Source of the DNA: Deltaproteobacteria bacterium | GTDB lineage: Bacteria > Acidobacteriota > Thermoanaerobaculia > Multivoradales > JAHZIX01 | Assembly (NCBI GenBank): GCA_022601195.1 | Contig: JAHZIX010000045.1 | Location: 874,155 to 938,154, forward strand | Reading direction: 5' to 3' | Length of the DNA: 64,000 nt | In this document: positions 41,733 through 51,700 of the stretch, one piece after another | Position numbering within the stretch: position 1 is the stretch's first letter | How the letters are laid out: each line of letters opens with the position of its first letter | Translations under genes and position numbers: made by a program | The notes under the pieces: model-generated | The model's database searches: none | What the model was told of the DNA's origin: nothing | What the model saw: only the letters and a program-made list of their open reading frames with translations

Positions 41733-44087
41733 ATGACTTCGATTCCAGCGGATGGGCCCTCGCCGTCCCGGCGACCCTTGCTTCAGCGATCCCGGCCTCG
41801 GCCACCGATGCTTCTGCTGATCGCCATCCTTGCCTTGGCGGCCTTCCTGCGTCTGGACGGCCTTGGAGAGGTGGATCTACGAGGCGATGAGGTGACCTTC
41901 TTCTTGACCTTGCAGGAAGGGATCAACCCGGTCTCCTATTTGGTCGATCATCTCCGCCAGTTCGACCATGACCGCCAGATGCCAATTCCCCGATGGCTGA
42001 GCGCGACGCTAGTGCAGGCCTTGGGTCTACCCGCTGACACTCGATCGGCTCGCCTCTTTTTTGCTCTGGCAGGGATGGCCACTTCGCTGGCCTTTTGGGT
42101 TCTTGGAAGTCAACTAGGTTGCCTCTTCGCTGAAAACCACCGTCGGCAGCCTTCTGGGGCCGGTGAGCAGGAAGCTTGGTGGGTCGTCTCCTTGGCTCCG
42201 CTGCTGGCCCTACTGACTGCCATCAACCCTTTCCACCTCTATTGGTCTCGCACGGCACACATCTACGTCTATCCCCTGCTTTTTCTGACCCTGAGTTTGG
42301 CTTGTGCCCTCGGCTGGCTGCGCAGCTTGGCCCATGACCGGGAGAGAGAGGGGGCTGCGCGCGCCTGGTTGGTGGGTACGGGAGTGAGCACCATTTTGGC
42401 CAGCTACAGCCATATGTCTGCCTGGCCCGCTTGTGGGTTGTTGTGGCTCTTCCTGCTGGGAGCTTGGCTCTCTCGGCGGGGGCTAGCCCGAACTTCTCAC
42501 CAGCCTTCTACTGCGACCCCGAATCTGCCTAGACCTCCGGCGTCAGATGGCGATTCTGCTTCTCGACAGAGTGTAACTATGCCTGCGGCGCAGAAAACGC
42601 CCTCTTCCTTGGATTCCCAGGCATCTTCGGTGTCTCGCGACGAATTCGGTGAGAAGCTTGAACTCCTAAGGGCTGTCTGGCCGCTACCGTTTTGGCCACG
42701 GGCTCTCCTGGCGGTTCTCGGCTTCTGGGCATTGAGCCTTGCTCCTTGGGCTTGGCAGTTCGCCGAAGGAATTACCGGTGGCACTGCCGATCCGGTGTGG
42801 TCCGGAGCGACCAACCCTCTCTATGAATTTGGTGCCATGTGGCGCTTGCCCTTCGTGATGACCTGGGGGGGAGGTTGGCGGAGTGCTTTCACCGTAGGTC
42901 TCCCTCTCGCGGCTCTGATTCTAGGGTGGCGCCATCGAAGCTGGGGTCGGACCATCCGATGGATTTTGGGAGCTGGCCTGATCCTTTTCGTCGTCCTCTC
43001 GCTGGCCCAAAGTACCGGTTTTTTTGCCGTGCGCTACTACGCTCCCTTGTGGACACTGCTGCTATTGCTTTCGGGTCTTGGGGTGGTGCTACTGGCGGAA
43101 AAGGTGGGGTCAAAGGGAGCAGGAAGAGCCTCGGTTGTTCTTCGGTCTTCCCTTGCCTTGACGGGATTCACCGTGGCTCTGGCCGCTGCCATGTTCATTC
43201 CACTGCGGGCTCTTCTCGAACTCCGAGGCAATCCGGTGGAGTTCTCTCGACTGGCTCGCACCCTGGACGAGACTTTCAGTGAAGCGACGCCCGTTTTGAT
43301 CAACGGTATGAACGTGGCGATGGTAGAGATGAAGCCCTATCTCTCTGAGAAAGTGACCGCCACCTTCACCATCCCGGACATTGGCTTCGAGATGTGGCGA
43401 GACAACCAGTGGAGAGCCAGTGCGGAAGGCTTCTTGAGGCGCTTTCCGGATGCCGCTTTGGTACAACAGGGCCGTAATTTCTACGACCACCCGGAAGTGG
43501 GACCATGGGCCTTTCCGGAGGAATATTTCGCTCAACAAATCCAATTGCGCAACGAGCCGGCTTTGACCTTGCGTCGTCTGCTACTGGCCGCTTCAGAGGA
43601 TTTTTCTTCCGGCTCCGTGGAGTCCAGCCGATCCATCGTTCGGGTGCTCTACAACTGGCCGGAGGACCTGGTAGCCAGAGCTCGGAGTGAGGGGAAGGAA
43701 GAGCTCGTCTTATTCGGAGAGGGCTGGCATTATCTGAAGCTGCGGGATTTCTCCGATTGGCGAGGCGTTTCCGAGCGGGCTTCCCTGGTGCTGCACAACC
43801 TCAGTGAGACGACTCGGAGGCTCGAAGTCGAGATTCTGTACCGGCTCCAAGGTGGCCGTAAGCAGCTGCGGGTGGTCGCTTCAGATTCCGGGGAGGTGAT
43901 CGGCGACTATGTTGCGAATCCTGTGAAGCAGGTCGCCGTTTGGCCACTGGTGGTCGAGGTGCAGCCGGGCTCCCGGGAGTTGGACATAGTTGATCCGACC
44001 TGGCAGACAGGAAGAGCGACTCTGCTCGTAGCGGCTGTTCGGATCAAACAGGAAGAGCCTTCAGATCTCTCTGTCGTGTCAAACTGA
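41733..44087 (+). CDS. GT-C membrane glycosyltransferase (GT39/PMT-like)
   Basis: About 784 residues from the ATG of MTSIPADG. Many membrane helices in the first ~480 residues; the LRGDEVTFFLTLQEG loop after helix 1 carries the acidic pair expected of GT39 enzymes, and AINPFHLYWSRTAHIYVYPL is also typical. The C-terminal ~300 residues are extracytoplasmic and beta-rich (LRNEPALTLRRLLLA, LFGEGWHYLKLRDF). It uses a polyprenyl-phosphate sugar on the outer membrane face. The protein at 57042-59177 is a clear paralogue. A Ser/Pro-rich loop at residues ~255-310, absent from the paralogue, is encoded by dispersed repeat copy C. Confidence 0.82.
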   Translation: MTSIPADGPSPSRRPLLQRSRPRPPMLLLIAILALAAFLRLDGLGEVDLRGDEVTFFLTLQEGINPVSYLVDHLRQFDHDRQMPIPRWLSATLVQALGLPADTRSARLFFALAGMATSLAFWVLGSQLGCLFAENHRRQPSGAGEQEAWWVVSLAPLLALLTAINPFHLYWSRTAHIYVYPLLFLTLSLACALGWLRSLAHDREREGAARAWLVGTGVSTILASYSHMSAWPACGLLWLFLLGAWLSRRGLARTSHQPSTATPNLPRPPASDGDSASRQSVTMPAAQKTPSSLDSQASSVSRDEFGEKLELLRAVWPLPFWPRALLAVLGFWALSLAPWAWQFAEGITGGTADPVWSGATNPLYEFGAMWRLPFVMTWGGGWRSAFTVGLPLAALILGWRHRSWGRTIRWILGAGLILFVVLSLAQSTGFFAVRYYAPLWTLLLLLSGLGVVLLAEKVGSKGAGRASVVLRSSLALTGFTVALAAAMFIPLRALLELRGNPVEFSRLARTLDETFSEATPVLINGMNVAMVEMKPYLSEKVTATFTIPDIGFEMWRDNQWRASAEGFLRRFPDAALVQQGRNFYDHPEVGPWAFPEEYFAQQIQLRNEPALTLRRLLLAASEDFSSGSVESSRSIVRVLYNWPEDLVARARSEGKEELVLFGEGWHYLKLRDFSDWRGVSERASLVLHNLSETTRRLEVEILYRLQGGRKQLRVVASDSGEVIGDYVANPVKQVAVWPLVVEVQPGSRELDIVDPTWQTGRATLLVAAVRIKQEEPSDLSVVSN
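42541..42653 (+). repeat. Dispersed repeat, copy C, inside a coding gene
   Basis: About 113 bp, read through in frame by the GT-C gene at residues ~270-307 (ASDGDSASRQSV ... SSVSRDEFGEK). It shares ordered blocks with copy A (CGACAGAG, GGCGCAGAAA, CTTCCTTGGAT, TCGGTGAG) and with copy B (GGCGTCAGA, TTCTGCTTCTCGAC). The paralogue has no residues here, so this is an insertion. Confidence 0.6.
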
Positions 44088-44116
44088 TGCTTGGATCCTG
44101 TAGCTGACCGGACTTT

Positions 44117-44557
44117 CTAGAGTCCTTCGGAAGGGGCCATCGGTCGCCAGGCGTGGGCTAGGGCGGAGTTGACTTGGAAGAGAGTCTCGAGGCGTTCGAT
44201 GTCCGAGGGACCGGCCAGCACCTGCTCTTCAATGGCAGCGTGAAGGGAGGAACCCGTTTCCAGGAGCCGCTGCCAGATTCGGGCTCGCCGGGTGGCGCTT
44301 CGGGGCAGCATGAAAAGAGAGTACGCAATGATGCCCTGGGAGTCCTCTAATTCAGAAAGGACCTGCTCGAGCATGAGAAAGCAGCCTGGCATGGCGTACT
44401 CCACGGCGCTCAAACGGTAGGTCAGGCCGTGGCGACTGGCGTAGTCCCGGATAACGAGGTTCTGCACGTGCTGGGGCACCCGATGGCCGTCATCGTCACC
44501 GAGGGGCCTGGAGCCGATATAGCCGCGGAAACCCCGGGAAGCCTCAGTCTCGGTCAT
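44117..44557 (-). CDS. LIC12192-family sporadic carbohydrate cluster protein
   Basis: About 146 residues from MTETEASRG. The sequence GFRGYIGSRPLGD, then RVPQHVQNLVIRDYASRHGL, then LSAVEYAMPGCFLMLEQVLS and IAYSLFMLPR match, as I recall it, the small family named after Leptospira LIC12192. It occurs only in scattered carbohydrate clusters beside a dedicated 2OG-Fe(II) oxygenase, exactly as here. The function is unknown; the fold could be resolvase-like at the N-terminus. It overlaps the oxygenase gene upstream by 14 bp, so the two are translated together. Confidence 0.8.
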   Translation of the reverse strand: MTETEASRGFRGYIGSRPLGDDDGHRVPQHVQNLVIRDYASRHGLTYRLSAVEYAMPGCFLMLEQVLSELEDSQGIIAYSLFMLPRSATRRARIWQRLLETGSSLHAAIEEQVLAGPSDIERLETLFQVNSALAHAWRPMAPSEGL

Positions 44558-45407
44558 TGAAGCCACTGGGAAAACGATGCGCCATACCTAGGCGGCTCAT
44601 GGGACGCACGGTGATGGGCTCAAAGAACTCGCCGAGTTTCTTGTCCGCGTAGGGGGTGAAGAGGCCTTTGAAGCGGCAGTTGAGGGACCATCGAGCCGTG
44701 GCCTCCTCATTGACGCGGTTGCCGTGTAGCAAGTTCTGATCGAAGAGCAAGACCTCTCCGAAGGAGATGTCGAGGAATTGCACTTGTGGCTCAACGAGGC
44801 GGAAGAGGTCCTCGACGGAACCCGCCGCTGCCACGGCATCGGAGTCGCCGAGTAATTTCTCCTGAGCGGGCCTTGGCAGAAGGAACATGCATTGAGTTCG
44901 CCGACAATCCACCAGGGGCACCCACAGGACAATTTCGTAAGGAGAATCTCCGGACCAGGAATCCGCGTGCAGAGGCAAAAGCGAGCTGCTATCCCCCGGC
45001 AGTTGGATCGACAGATTCACCCTTCTCTGCATGGCCAGTTCATTGCCCACCAATGTAGACAGGGCGCGGCGAGCCAGGCGGTAGTAGGCGGGGCGAAACC
45101 AGGGTTCGGCGTTGAGCCTTCGAAAGACTGCGAGACGAAGGTTGTTGAGCTCGGCCACCGAAACCAGGCGATGGATTTCCCGGAGGAAAGTCTCAGATTC
45201 TTCGCTGGAGATCTCTGCTGAGGAGAGGCCCAAGTGATCGGCGGCAAAATGGGCCACCTGGTCTCGAATACGGGAGAGCTCTCCTGGGGCTTCTGTGGGT
45301 CGCTGTACCCAACCCAGGCTCAAGAGACCCTGCCCCAATCGTTGCTCTTCCTGCGTCAGGAAGCCATGGGTGGTTTCTTCTGCCTTTTGCTCGGGTTGGC
45401 TATCCAT
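44544..45407 (-). CDS. Sporadic carbohydrate cluster 2OG-Fe(II) oxygenase
   Basis: About 287 residues from MDSQPEQK. It has a phytanoyl-CoA-dioxygenase-like core: MQRRVNLSIQLPGDSSSLLP, HADSW supplying the H-x-D pair for iron, EIVLWVPLVDCRRTQCMFLL, and the distal His and Arg in LLFDQNLLHGNRVNEEATAR. These enzymes hydroxylate or desaturate a sugar-linked substrate using 2-oxoglutarate and oxygen. The pairing with the LIC12192-like gene is the recognised signature of this cluster type. A start at 45440 is possible but adds residues from a non-conserved region. Confidence 0.85.
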   Translation of the reverse strand: MDSQPEQKAEETTHGFLTQEEQRLGQGLLSLGWVQRPTEAPGELSRIRDQVAHFAADHLGLSSAEISSEESETFLREIHRLVSVAELNNLRLAVFRRLNAEPWFRPAYYRLARRALSTLVGNELAMQRRVNLSIQLPGDSSSLLPLHADSWSGDSPYEIVLWVPLVDCRRTQCMFLLPRPAQEKLLGDSDAVAAAGSVEDLFRLVEPQVQFLDISFGEVLLFDQNLLHGNRVNEEATARWSLNCRFKGLFTPYADKKLGEFFEPITVRPMSRLGMAHRFPSGFNDRD

Positions 45408-45740
45408 GCTTGCGCCTATTCTAGAACCAGTCAGCCTCATCGTCTCGAAATGTTCTCAGTCGGTGAGCTGTCCCACCCTGCGGCGCTCTTGGCGTCGAGA
45501 AAAGCCGGAGCGTTGCTCGAGATGGAAGGACGCGATGTCATCGTCACCTTTCGGGTTCTGTCTCGACAGGTGCCAAGGCTCTTTTTCTGAAGGAAACGTG
45601 AATTTCTGACCCTAGTCGAGGGAGATCCCTCGAGTTCTCCTCGGCGTGTTTGAATCCGTCCGCGGCCGAGTTGGGCACGGAGTGCAAGAGGGTCTCCCGT
45701 ACAGCTCCTGCCGAGCCACGAGACACCCTCCGGAGCCAGC
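45408..45740. other. 333-bp gap without a gene
   Basis: No credible frame on either strand. A segment at ~45430-45470 (GTCTCGAAA...AGTCGGTGAGC) recalls the end of the dispersed repeat but is too diverged to call. TCGAGGGAGATCCCTCGA near 45616 is a compact palindrome (stem TCGAGGGA/TCCCTCGA) that may act as a terminator without T-run. Confidence 0.45.
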
Positions 45741-46610
45741 TCAGGGCTCGCCGTCTTCCTCTTGATCGTCCTCTTCCTCGCGTACATCAGCTTGTTCCCG
45801 CCAAGCTTCCGCCAAAAGCCGCCGCTGCTCGTCGCGAATCGCCACAGCCAGGTGGTCCACCACGGCTACCGCCGCATCGTGACGGGCGTCGAAAAGCGAT
45901 CTTCCAGGCTGGGAGGAAGCAAAGCTCAGGAAGGACTCCAGTTCTTCGTCACTCAAGCGGGCGTAGAGGAAAGCGAGGCGGGTCCAGCGGCCCTGGGCGA
46001 GCTGGTTGGTCCAGCCCTGGTCCAGGTCTACCAGGTCTTCCCGCCAATCATCATCGTCGTCGTCCGGCAATTTACCGATTTGGTCCGCGGCATCGTTGAT
46101 CAAGCCGAGCCAAGTCTGGGCTCGGTGGGCCTCGAGATCCGCCACTCGAGTCTCCGCTTCGATGCGGGTGAGCAGGCCTTGGCGGACCGTGTCGACATGG
46201 GCGGCGGCGGCTCGCCCGCCTCTTTGGAGCTCGCGACGCCCTTGGGGCGAATCCAATTGCCCAGTGAGAAAGGCGATCTTCCGGCCCAATTGGGTGGAGA
46301 GCCATTGCTCGATGGCGGGGAGGTCCGATGGCGGAATGGTGGCCATCTCCTGCCAGTAGGCAGTCCTCAAGACCTCTGTTTCGACCGGAGCACCTACGGA
46401 TCCAAAACCCGCTTCCGCGTAGCCGCCGAGTGAGCCGACCTCTCCCCACAGCTCTGCGATCTCCTGCCGGCCTACCTCCACCAAGCTGGCGATGTGGTCG
46501 TCATAGCGCAGAGCGGCGGATAGGTCCTCCGAGGCAGCGCTCACCATGGGAATTCCAAGAAATGCCGAGGCGGCTAGTAGCCGAGCCAGAACCGGGAAAG
46601 CTCTGATCAT
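45741..46610 (-). CDS. Exported protein with DUF2059-like C-terminus (paralogue 1)
   Basis: 289 residues. A signal peptide (FPVLARLLAASAFLGIPMVS) precedes an all-helical body. The C-terminal LARLAFLYARLSDEELESFL-type helix, FASSQPGRSLFDAR and the following helix look like the DUF2059 pattern of periplasmic proteins. The acidic run DDDDDDW and the EEEDDQEEDGE tail are notable. A related protein is encoded at 62892-63770, at the far end of the beta-helix locus. It lies 18 bp downstream of the smallest beta-helix gene on the same strand, so it is likely co-transcribed and may help export or fold those proteins. Confidence 0.65.
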   Translation of the reverse strand: MIRAFPVLARLLAASAFLGIPMVSAASEDLSAALRYDDHIASLVEVGRQEIAELWGEVGSLGGYAEAGFGSVGAPVETEVLRTAYWQEMATIPPSDLPAIEQWLSTQLGRKIAFLTGQLDSPQGRRELQRGGRAAAAHVDTVRQGLLTRIEAETRVADLEAHRAQTWLGLINDAADQIGKLPDDDDDDWREDLVDLDQGWTNQLAQGRWTRLAFLYARLSDEELESFLSFASSQPGRSLFDARHDAAVAVVDHLAVAIRDEQRRLLAEAWREQADVREEEDDQEEDGEP

Positions 46611-46628
46611 GGTCGAGGTGCCAAGGCC

Positions 46629-48761
46629 CTAGAACTCGAAGTTAGCCCAGGGGTGGTTGGAGTTGGCTGAGCCAGTGATATCGCCGACCCCGGTGACATC
46701 GACAATGGGGCCGAAGGAGCCGTTGGAATCGAAGTTGTAGTTGGTGACATTTCCGGCGGCGACATTGCGGGTGATGATGGTTCCGGAGGAGGTGACCGAG
46801 ATCCCTGTCTGGTCGTTGTCGGTGACGTTGTTCTGGTCGACGTGGCTATCCGTGGAGGAGATGCGGATGCCGTCTAGGTCGTTTTCGTGAAACTTGCTAT
46901 TGCGGATCCAGGAGTTGTTGAAGGTGCGAACGCCGTGGCCGTTGTTGAGGCTGGCGATATTGCGCTGCATGACACAGGCGCTGGCCATGTCGAAGCCGTT
47001 GGAGTGGTTGTCGTAGGCGACGGAATCGACGATGCTACTGCCTAAGGCGATGTCGAAGCCAAAAACCAGGTTGTCGGTGGAGGAGCAATTTCTCACGACG
47101 CTGCCGGAGGCGATGTCGAAGCCGTCTGTTTCGTTGTCGAAGGCTGCGCTCAAGGCGACGTGGCAGCCTTCGCTGGTCTGAATGCCGTTGTCGCCATTGG
47201 CCTGGGCGGTCGAGTGGAGAATGACGGAGCCGTCATCCCCCTCGATGCCGTCCAAGCCGTTACTGACAGCAGTGATCCGAGACATCAGACAGTTGAAATC
47301 CGTCACCAGGCCATCGCCGCTGTTGCGGGCTACGTGAAGGTCCTGGAAGATGGAGAAGTCGGCTTGCAGTGCGTTGATGCCATCTCCATGCCAGCCGACC
47401 ACTGAGCCATTACGGATTGTGATGTTGTCGTGGTCGCCCGATACGAAGATGCCATCGTCGCTGTTGATGCCGGAAACCACCCCGCCGTAGAGGGTGTAGC
47501 CCATCAAATCGAGGGTCACCTCGTCCACATCGATGGTGATGCCGTCGGCGTTGACGGTCGTATTGGTGAGGTTGTGGATTAGGTAATAGAAGCCACTCTC
47601 GGAAATGGTGATGGGGAGGTTGGTGATGATGGTGCCGGGCTGAATGCGGTTGAAGTCGATCTCGAAACGGTTGCTGGTGGTCGCTTCTACGATCTCTAGA
47701 AGCTTCTGGCTGATGACGGCGCTGGGACCGGTGTTGGTGGCTGCCGCTGAGCTATCTGTCCAGCCGAGGTTGGCATAGAGGCTGTTGGGGCCCGTAGCCC
47801 TGGCTCCCAGCGGTGTCAACCCACTGCCGGCGCCCGGTCCGGGGCGCAGCTGGTTTAGCCGAGGATTCCGAAGGCTCCCTTGCAGGTCCCGATTGCCTAG
47901 CCGTCTGAGGGCCTGCTGGCGCCGAATCTGCTGGCTACTCGTCTGCTGGTTACGGGTCTGTTGGCTAGCGCTCTGCTGGCTAGGGCCCTGCTGCCTACGA
48001 TTCAAGCCTCTCCGGGTCTCGGCTTCGGGAGGGGGGCCCGGCTCTGTTTCCGTGAGCTCCAGGATTCCCCTCTCCAGACTGAGCGTCGGGATACCGGTGA
48101 GGGGTGAAGTTGTTTCAGCCTTGCCGCCGTCCACCAACCTAGATGTCGGTTGAGCTCTTCTCTTGGAATGGTTCAGGAGAGAGGCCAAATCTTCGAGGTT
48201 GGAGATTTTTCCCTGGCGGATCTTTTTGGCAATGGCGCTCGAATCGGGAGCTCTTCGCCGTCGGTTCTTTGGTACCTGGGTTGTCTTTTCGGCACGGCTT
48301 AGCAGATCTCCCCAGCCCTCGTCAGACTCTGCCGCCGTTTCGGCACTGAAAGGAGAGAGGTCAGCGGAGAGAATACCTGGATCTTCCAGAGCGAGATCCG
48401 CCGCCGTCAAAGGCAGAGATGGAGAGGCCTGCAGGGCCTTTCGGGGGAGCTCGCCGGTGCTCAGCAGCGCTGTGACATCGCTCAGGTCCGTAACGGCGCC
48501 ACTGTCGATCAGCTCCAACAAGCCGTCGACGAGGGCGTCGCCGTTGGCGAATTGGCTGGCGAGATGATCTTTCTCCACTGGTGTCTGCTCAGCACCGTCT
48601 TTCGGCCTAGAGCTGGCTTCTGGGCTAGAGCTGGCTAGCAGGAAGGTACCGGAGGCCAAAGTCACCATCGTCAGTACTACCCTGGCCAAAACTCTGGGCA
48701 CTCTTTCCCGGGGCGGCATCCGGGTCAGCCGCAATGGGGATCTCTGTAGGTTCGGCTTCAT
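46629..48761 (-). CDS. Exported right-handed parallel beta-helix protein (short member of a triplet)
   Basis: 710 residues. Signal/anchor at ~25-45 (VLARVVLTMVTLASGTFLLA). Residues ~50-320 are low complexity with a Gln/Ser-rich stretch (QQGPSQQSASQQTRNQQ) and short VDGG/LxLERGIL echoes of the stalk repeats. Residues ~328-710 form the beta-helix: LTLDLMGYTLYGG-like strands, DGIFVSGDHDNITIRNGSVV, then ~21-residue rungs with NGxDGI/DNExDGFD, ending NSNHPWANFEF. The last ~383 residues are nearly the same as in the next gene. Likely a surface or secreted adhesin/carbohydrate-binding protein. Confidence 0.82.
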   Translation of the reverse strand: MKPNLQRSPLRLTRMPPRERVPRVLARVVLTMVTLASGTFLLASSSPEASSRPKDGAEQTPVEKDHLASQFANGDALVDGLLELIDSGAVTDLSDVTALLSTGELPRKALQASPSLPLTAADLALEDPGILSADLSPFSAETAAESDEGWGDLLSRAEKTTQVPKNRRRRAPDSSAIAKKIRQGKISNLEDLASLLNHSKRRAQPTSRLVDGGKAETTSPLTGIPTLSLERGILELTETEPGPPPEAETRRGLNRRQQGPSQQSASQQTRNQQTSSQQIRRQQALRRLGNRDLQGSLRNPRLNQLRPGPGAGSGLTPLGARATGPNSLYANLGWTDSSAAATNTGPSAVISQKLLEIVEATTSNRFEIDFNRIQPGTIITNLPITISESGFYYLIHNLTNTTVNADGITIDVDEVTLDLMGYTLYGGVVSGINSDDGIFVSGDHDNITIRNGSVVGWHGDGINALQADFSIFQDLHVARNSGDGLVTDFNCLMSRITAVSNGLDGIEGDDGSVILHSTAQANGDNGIQTSEGCHVALSAAFDNETDGFDIASGSVVRNCSSTDNLVFGFDIALGSSIVDSVAYDNHSNGFDMASACVMQRNIASLNNGHGVRTFNNSWIRNSKFHENDLDGIRISSTDSHVDQNNVTDNDQTGISVTSSGTIITRNVAAGNVTNYNFDSNGSFGPIVDVTGVGDITGSANSNHPWANFEF

Positions 48762-48773
48762 CAGCGACAGTCC

Positions 48774-51700
48774 TCAGAACTCGAAGTTGGCCCAGGGGTG
48801 GTTGGAGTTGGCAGTGCCGGTTATATCGCCGACCCCGGTGACATTGACAATAGGTCCGAAGGAGTCGCCGGAGTTAAAGTTGTAGTTGGTGATGTTTCCG
48901 GAAGCGACATTGCGGGTGATCATGCTTCCGGAAGAGGTGACCGAGATACCCGTCTGGTCATTGTCAGTGACGTTATTCTCGTCGGCGTGGGCATCCGTGG
49001 AGGAAATGCGGATGCCATCCAGATCGTTTTCGTGGAACTTGCTATTGCGGATCCAGGAGTTGGCGAAGGTGCGAACGCCATGGCCCTCATTGTTGCTGGC
49101 GATGTTGCGGTCCATGACGCAGGCGGAGGCCATGTCGAAGCCGTTGGAGACGTTGTCGTAGGCTGTGGAATCGACGATGCTGCTGCCTAAGGCGATGTCG
49201 AAGCCGAAGATCCCGTTGTCGGTGGAGGAGCAATTCCTGACCACGCTGCCGGCGGCGACGTCGAAGCCGTCTGATTCGTTGTCGAAGGCTGCGCTCAAGG
49301 CGACGTGGCAGCCTTCGCTGGTCTGAATGCCGTTGTCACCATTGGCTTGAGCGGTGGAATGGAGAATCACCGTGCCGTCATCCCCTTCGATGCCGTCAAG
49401 ACCGTTGCTGACAGCGGTGATTCGAGACATCAGGCAGTTGAAGTCCCCGACCAGGCCATCGCCCTCGTTACGAGCCACATGAAGGTCTTGGAAGATGGAG
49501 AAGTCGGCGTTCAAGGCGTTGATGCCATCTCCATTCCAGCCGACCACCGAGCCGTTGCGGATGGTGATGTTGTCTTGGTCCCCCAAGACGACGATTCCGT
49601 CGTCGCTGTTGATGCCGGAAACCACGCCGCCGTAGAGGGTGTAGCCCATCAAGTCGAGGGTTACCTCATCGACATTGATGACGATGCCATCGCCGTTGTT
49701 GACCGTATTGGTGAGGTTGTGGATCAAATAGTAGAAACCACTCTCGGAAATGGTGAACGGGAGGTTGGTGATGATAGTGCCCGGCTGAATGCGGTTGAAG
49801 TCGATCTCGAAGCGGTTGCTGTTGCCGGCTTCGACGATCTCGAGAAGCTTTTGGTCGATCACCGCGCTCGGGCCGGTATTCGTGGCCGCCGCTGAGCTGT
49901 CCGTCCAACCCAAGTTGTCGTAGAGCCGGTCGAGGCTGGAGAGGCCTCCGGCCAAGGTGGTTAGGTCGAGGCTGTTGGTGGTTCCTCCGCCCTCCACTAG
50001 CTCGAGAGTTGTATTGGTGGTCAAGGTTGCACTGGAGATGAGCTCGTTGGTGGCATCGGCATCAGCATCGGCTGTTCCGTCCTGAAGGGCCGCTAGATCT
50101 TGGGAGAGGGTTCCTCCGGCATCGGTGAGCTGCAGCGTCGTCCCCACCAGGACCAAAGTGGTGTTGAGCTCGTTGGCGGTGTCCGCGTCGGCGTCCGTGG
50201 TGCCATCTTGGAGGGGGGAAAGATCCGCCGTGAGGGAACCGCCTCCGTCGACCAATTCCAAAGTCGTGCTGCTGAGGGTCAAGGCCGAGTTCAACAGCGA
50301 CGCCAGGTCCACCAGATTGGTAACGGTGCCGCCCTCCACTAGCTCGAAGATGGCATTGCTGGTGAGAGTGGCAGTGGAGATGGCCTCGTTGGTGGGGTCG
50401 GCATCGGCATCCGCGGTGCCATCTTGGACGGAGGCGAGGTCTTGGGAGAGGGTTCCCCCGGCGTCCGTCAGCTGCAGGGTCGTTCCGGCGAGAGTGAGGA
50501 TCGTGTTGAGCTCGTTTGTCGGGTCTGCGTCGGCGTCGGTGGAGCCATCTTGGACGGAGGCGAGATCTAGGGAGAGGGTTCCTCCGGCATCGGTGAGCTG
50601 TAGGGACGTTCCGGTCAAGGCCAAGGTGGTGTTGAGCTCGTTGAAGGAGTTCGTGTCGGCATCGTCCGTTCCATCGGGGATGGAGGAGAGGTCGGCGCTC
50701 AAAGTTCCGGCGCCATCGGTGACTTCCAGAGTGGTTCCCGACAGGGCCAAGGCTGAGTTGTGAAGCGAAGCCAAGTCGACCTGGTTGGTGACGGTGCCCC
50801 CCTCGACGATCTCCAACTGTCCGGTGTTGGTGGTGAGGGTGGTGCTGGAGATGAGCTCGTTGGTGGGGTCGGCATCAGCGTCGTCGACGCCGTCTTGAAT
50901 GGAGGCGAGGTCTTGAGAGAGGGTCCCACCGGCATCTGTGAGCTGTAGGGTGGTCCCGGAGAGGGCCAAGGTTGTATTGAGCTCATTGGCGGGGTCTGCG
51001 TCCGCGTCCGTGGTGCCGTCTTGGATGAAGGCGAGATCTTGGGAGAGGGTTCCTCCGGCATCGGTCAATTGCAGGCTCGTCCCAGAGAGGCTCAAAGTTG
51101 TGTTGAGCTCGTTGAAGGAGTTCGTGTCGGCATCGTCCGTTCCATCGGGGATGGAAGAGAGGTCGGCGCTCAAGGTGCCGGCACCATCGGTGACTTCCAA
51201 AGTGGTTCCCGACAGGGCCAAGGCCGAGTTGTGAAGGGAAGCCAAGTCGACCTGGTTGGTGACGGTGCCCCCCTCGACGATCTCCAGCTGCCCGGTGTTG
51301 GTGGTGAGGATGGTGCTGGAGATGAGCTCGTTGGTGGGGTCGGCATCAGCGTCGTCGACACCGTCTTGAATCGAGGCGAGGTCCTGGGAGAGGGGCCCTG
51401 CGGCATCGGTGAGCTGTAGGGTGGTCCCGGAGAGGGCCAAGCTGGTGTTGAGCTCGTTGGCTGGATCAGCGTCCGCATCCGTGGTGCCATCTTGGATGAA
51501 GGCGAGATCTTGGGAGAGGGTTCCTCCGACATCGGTCACTTGCAGGCTCGTGCCGGAGAGACTCAACGTTGTGTTGAGCTCGTTGGTTGGATCAGCGTCG
51601 GCATCGTCCGTTCCATCGGGAATGGAAGAGAGATCGGCGCTCAAGGTGCCAGCGCCGTCGGTCACTTGCAGGTTCGTGCCGTCAAAATCCAGGCTAGCAT

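Noticed and set aside
41388..41736. Overlapping frames on both strands across the palindrome
   Set aside because: They are an effect of GC-rich inverted repeats; no domain, ribosome site or conservation is visible.
45430..45470. Possible fourth copy of the dispersed repeat
   Set aside because: Only the last ~20 bp look alike; the rest needs too many gaps to be distinguished from chance.
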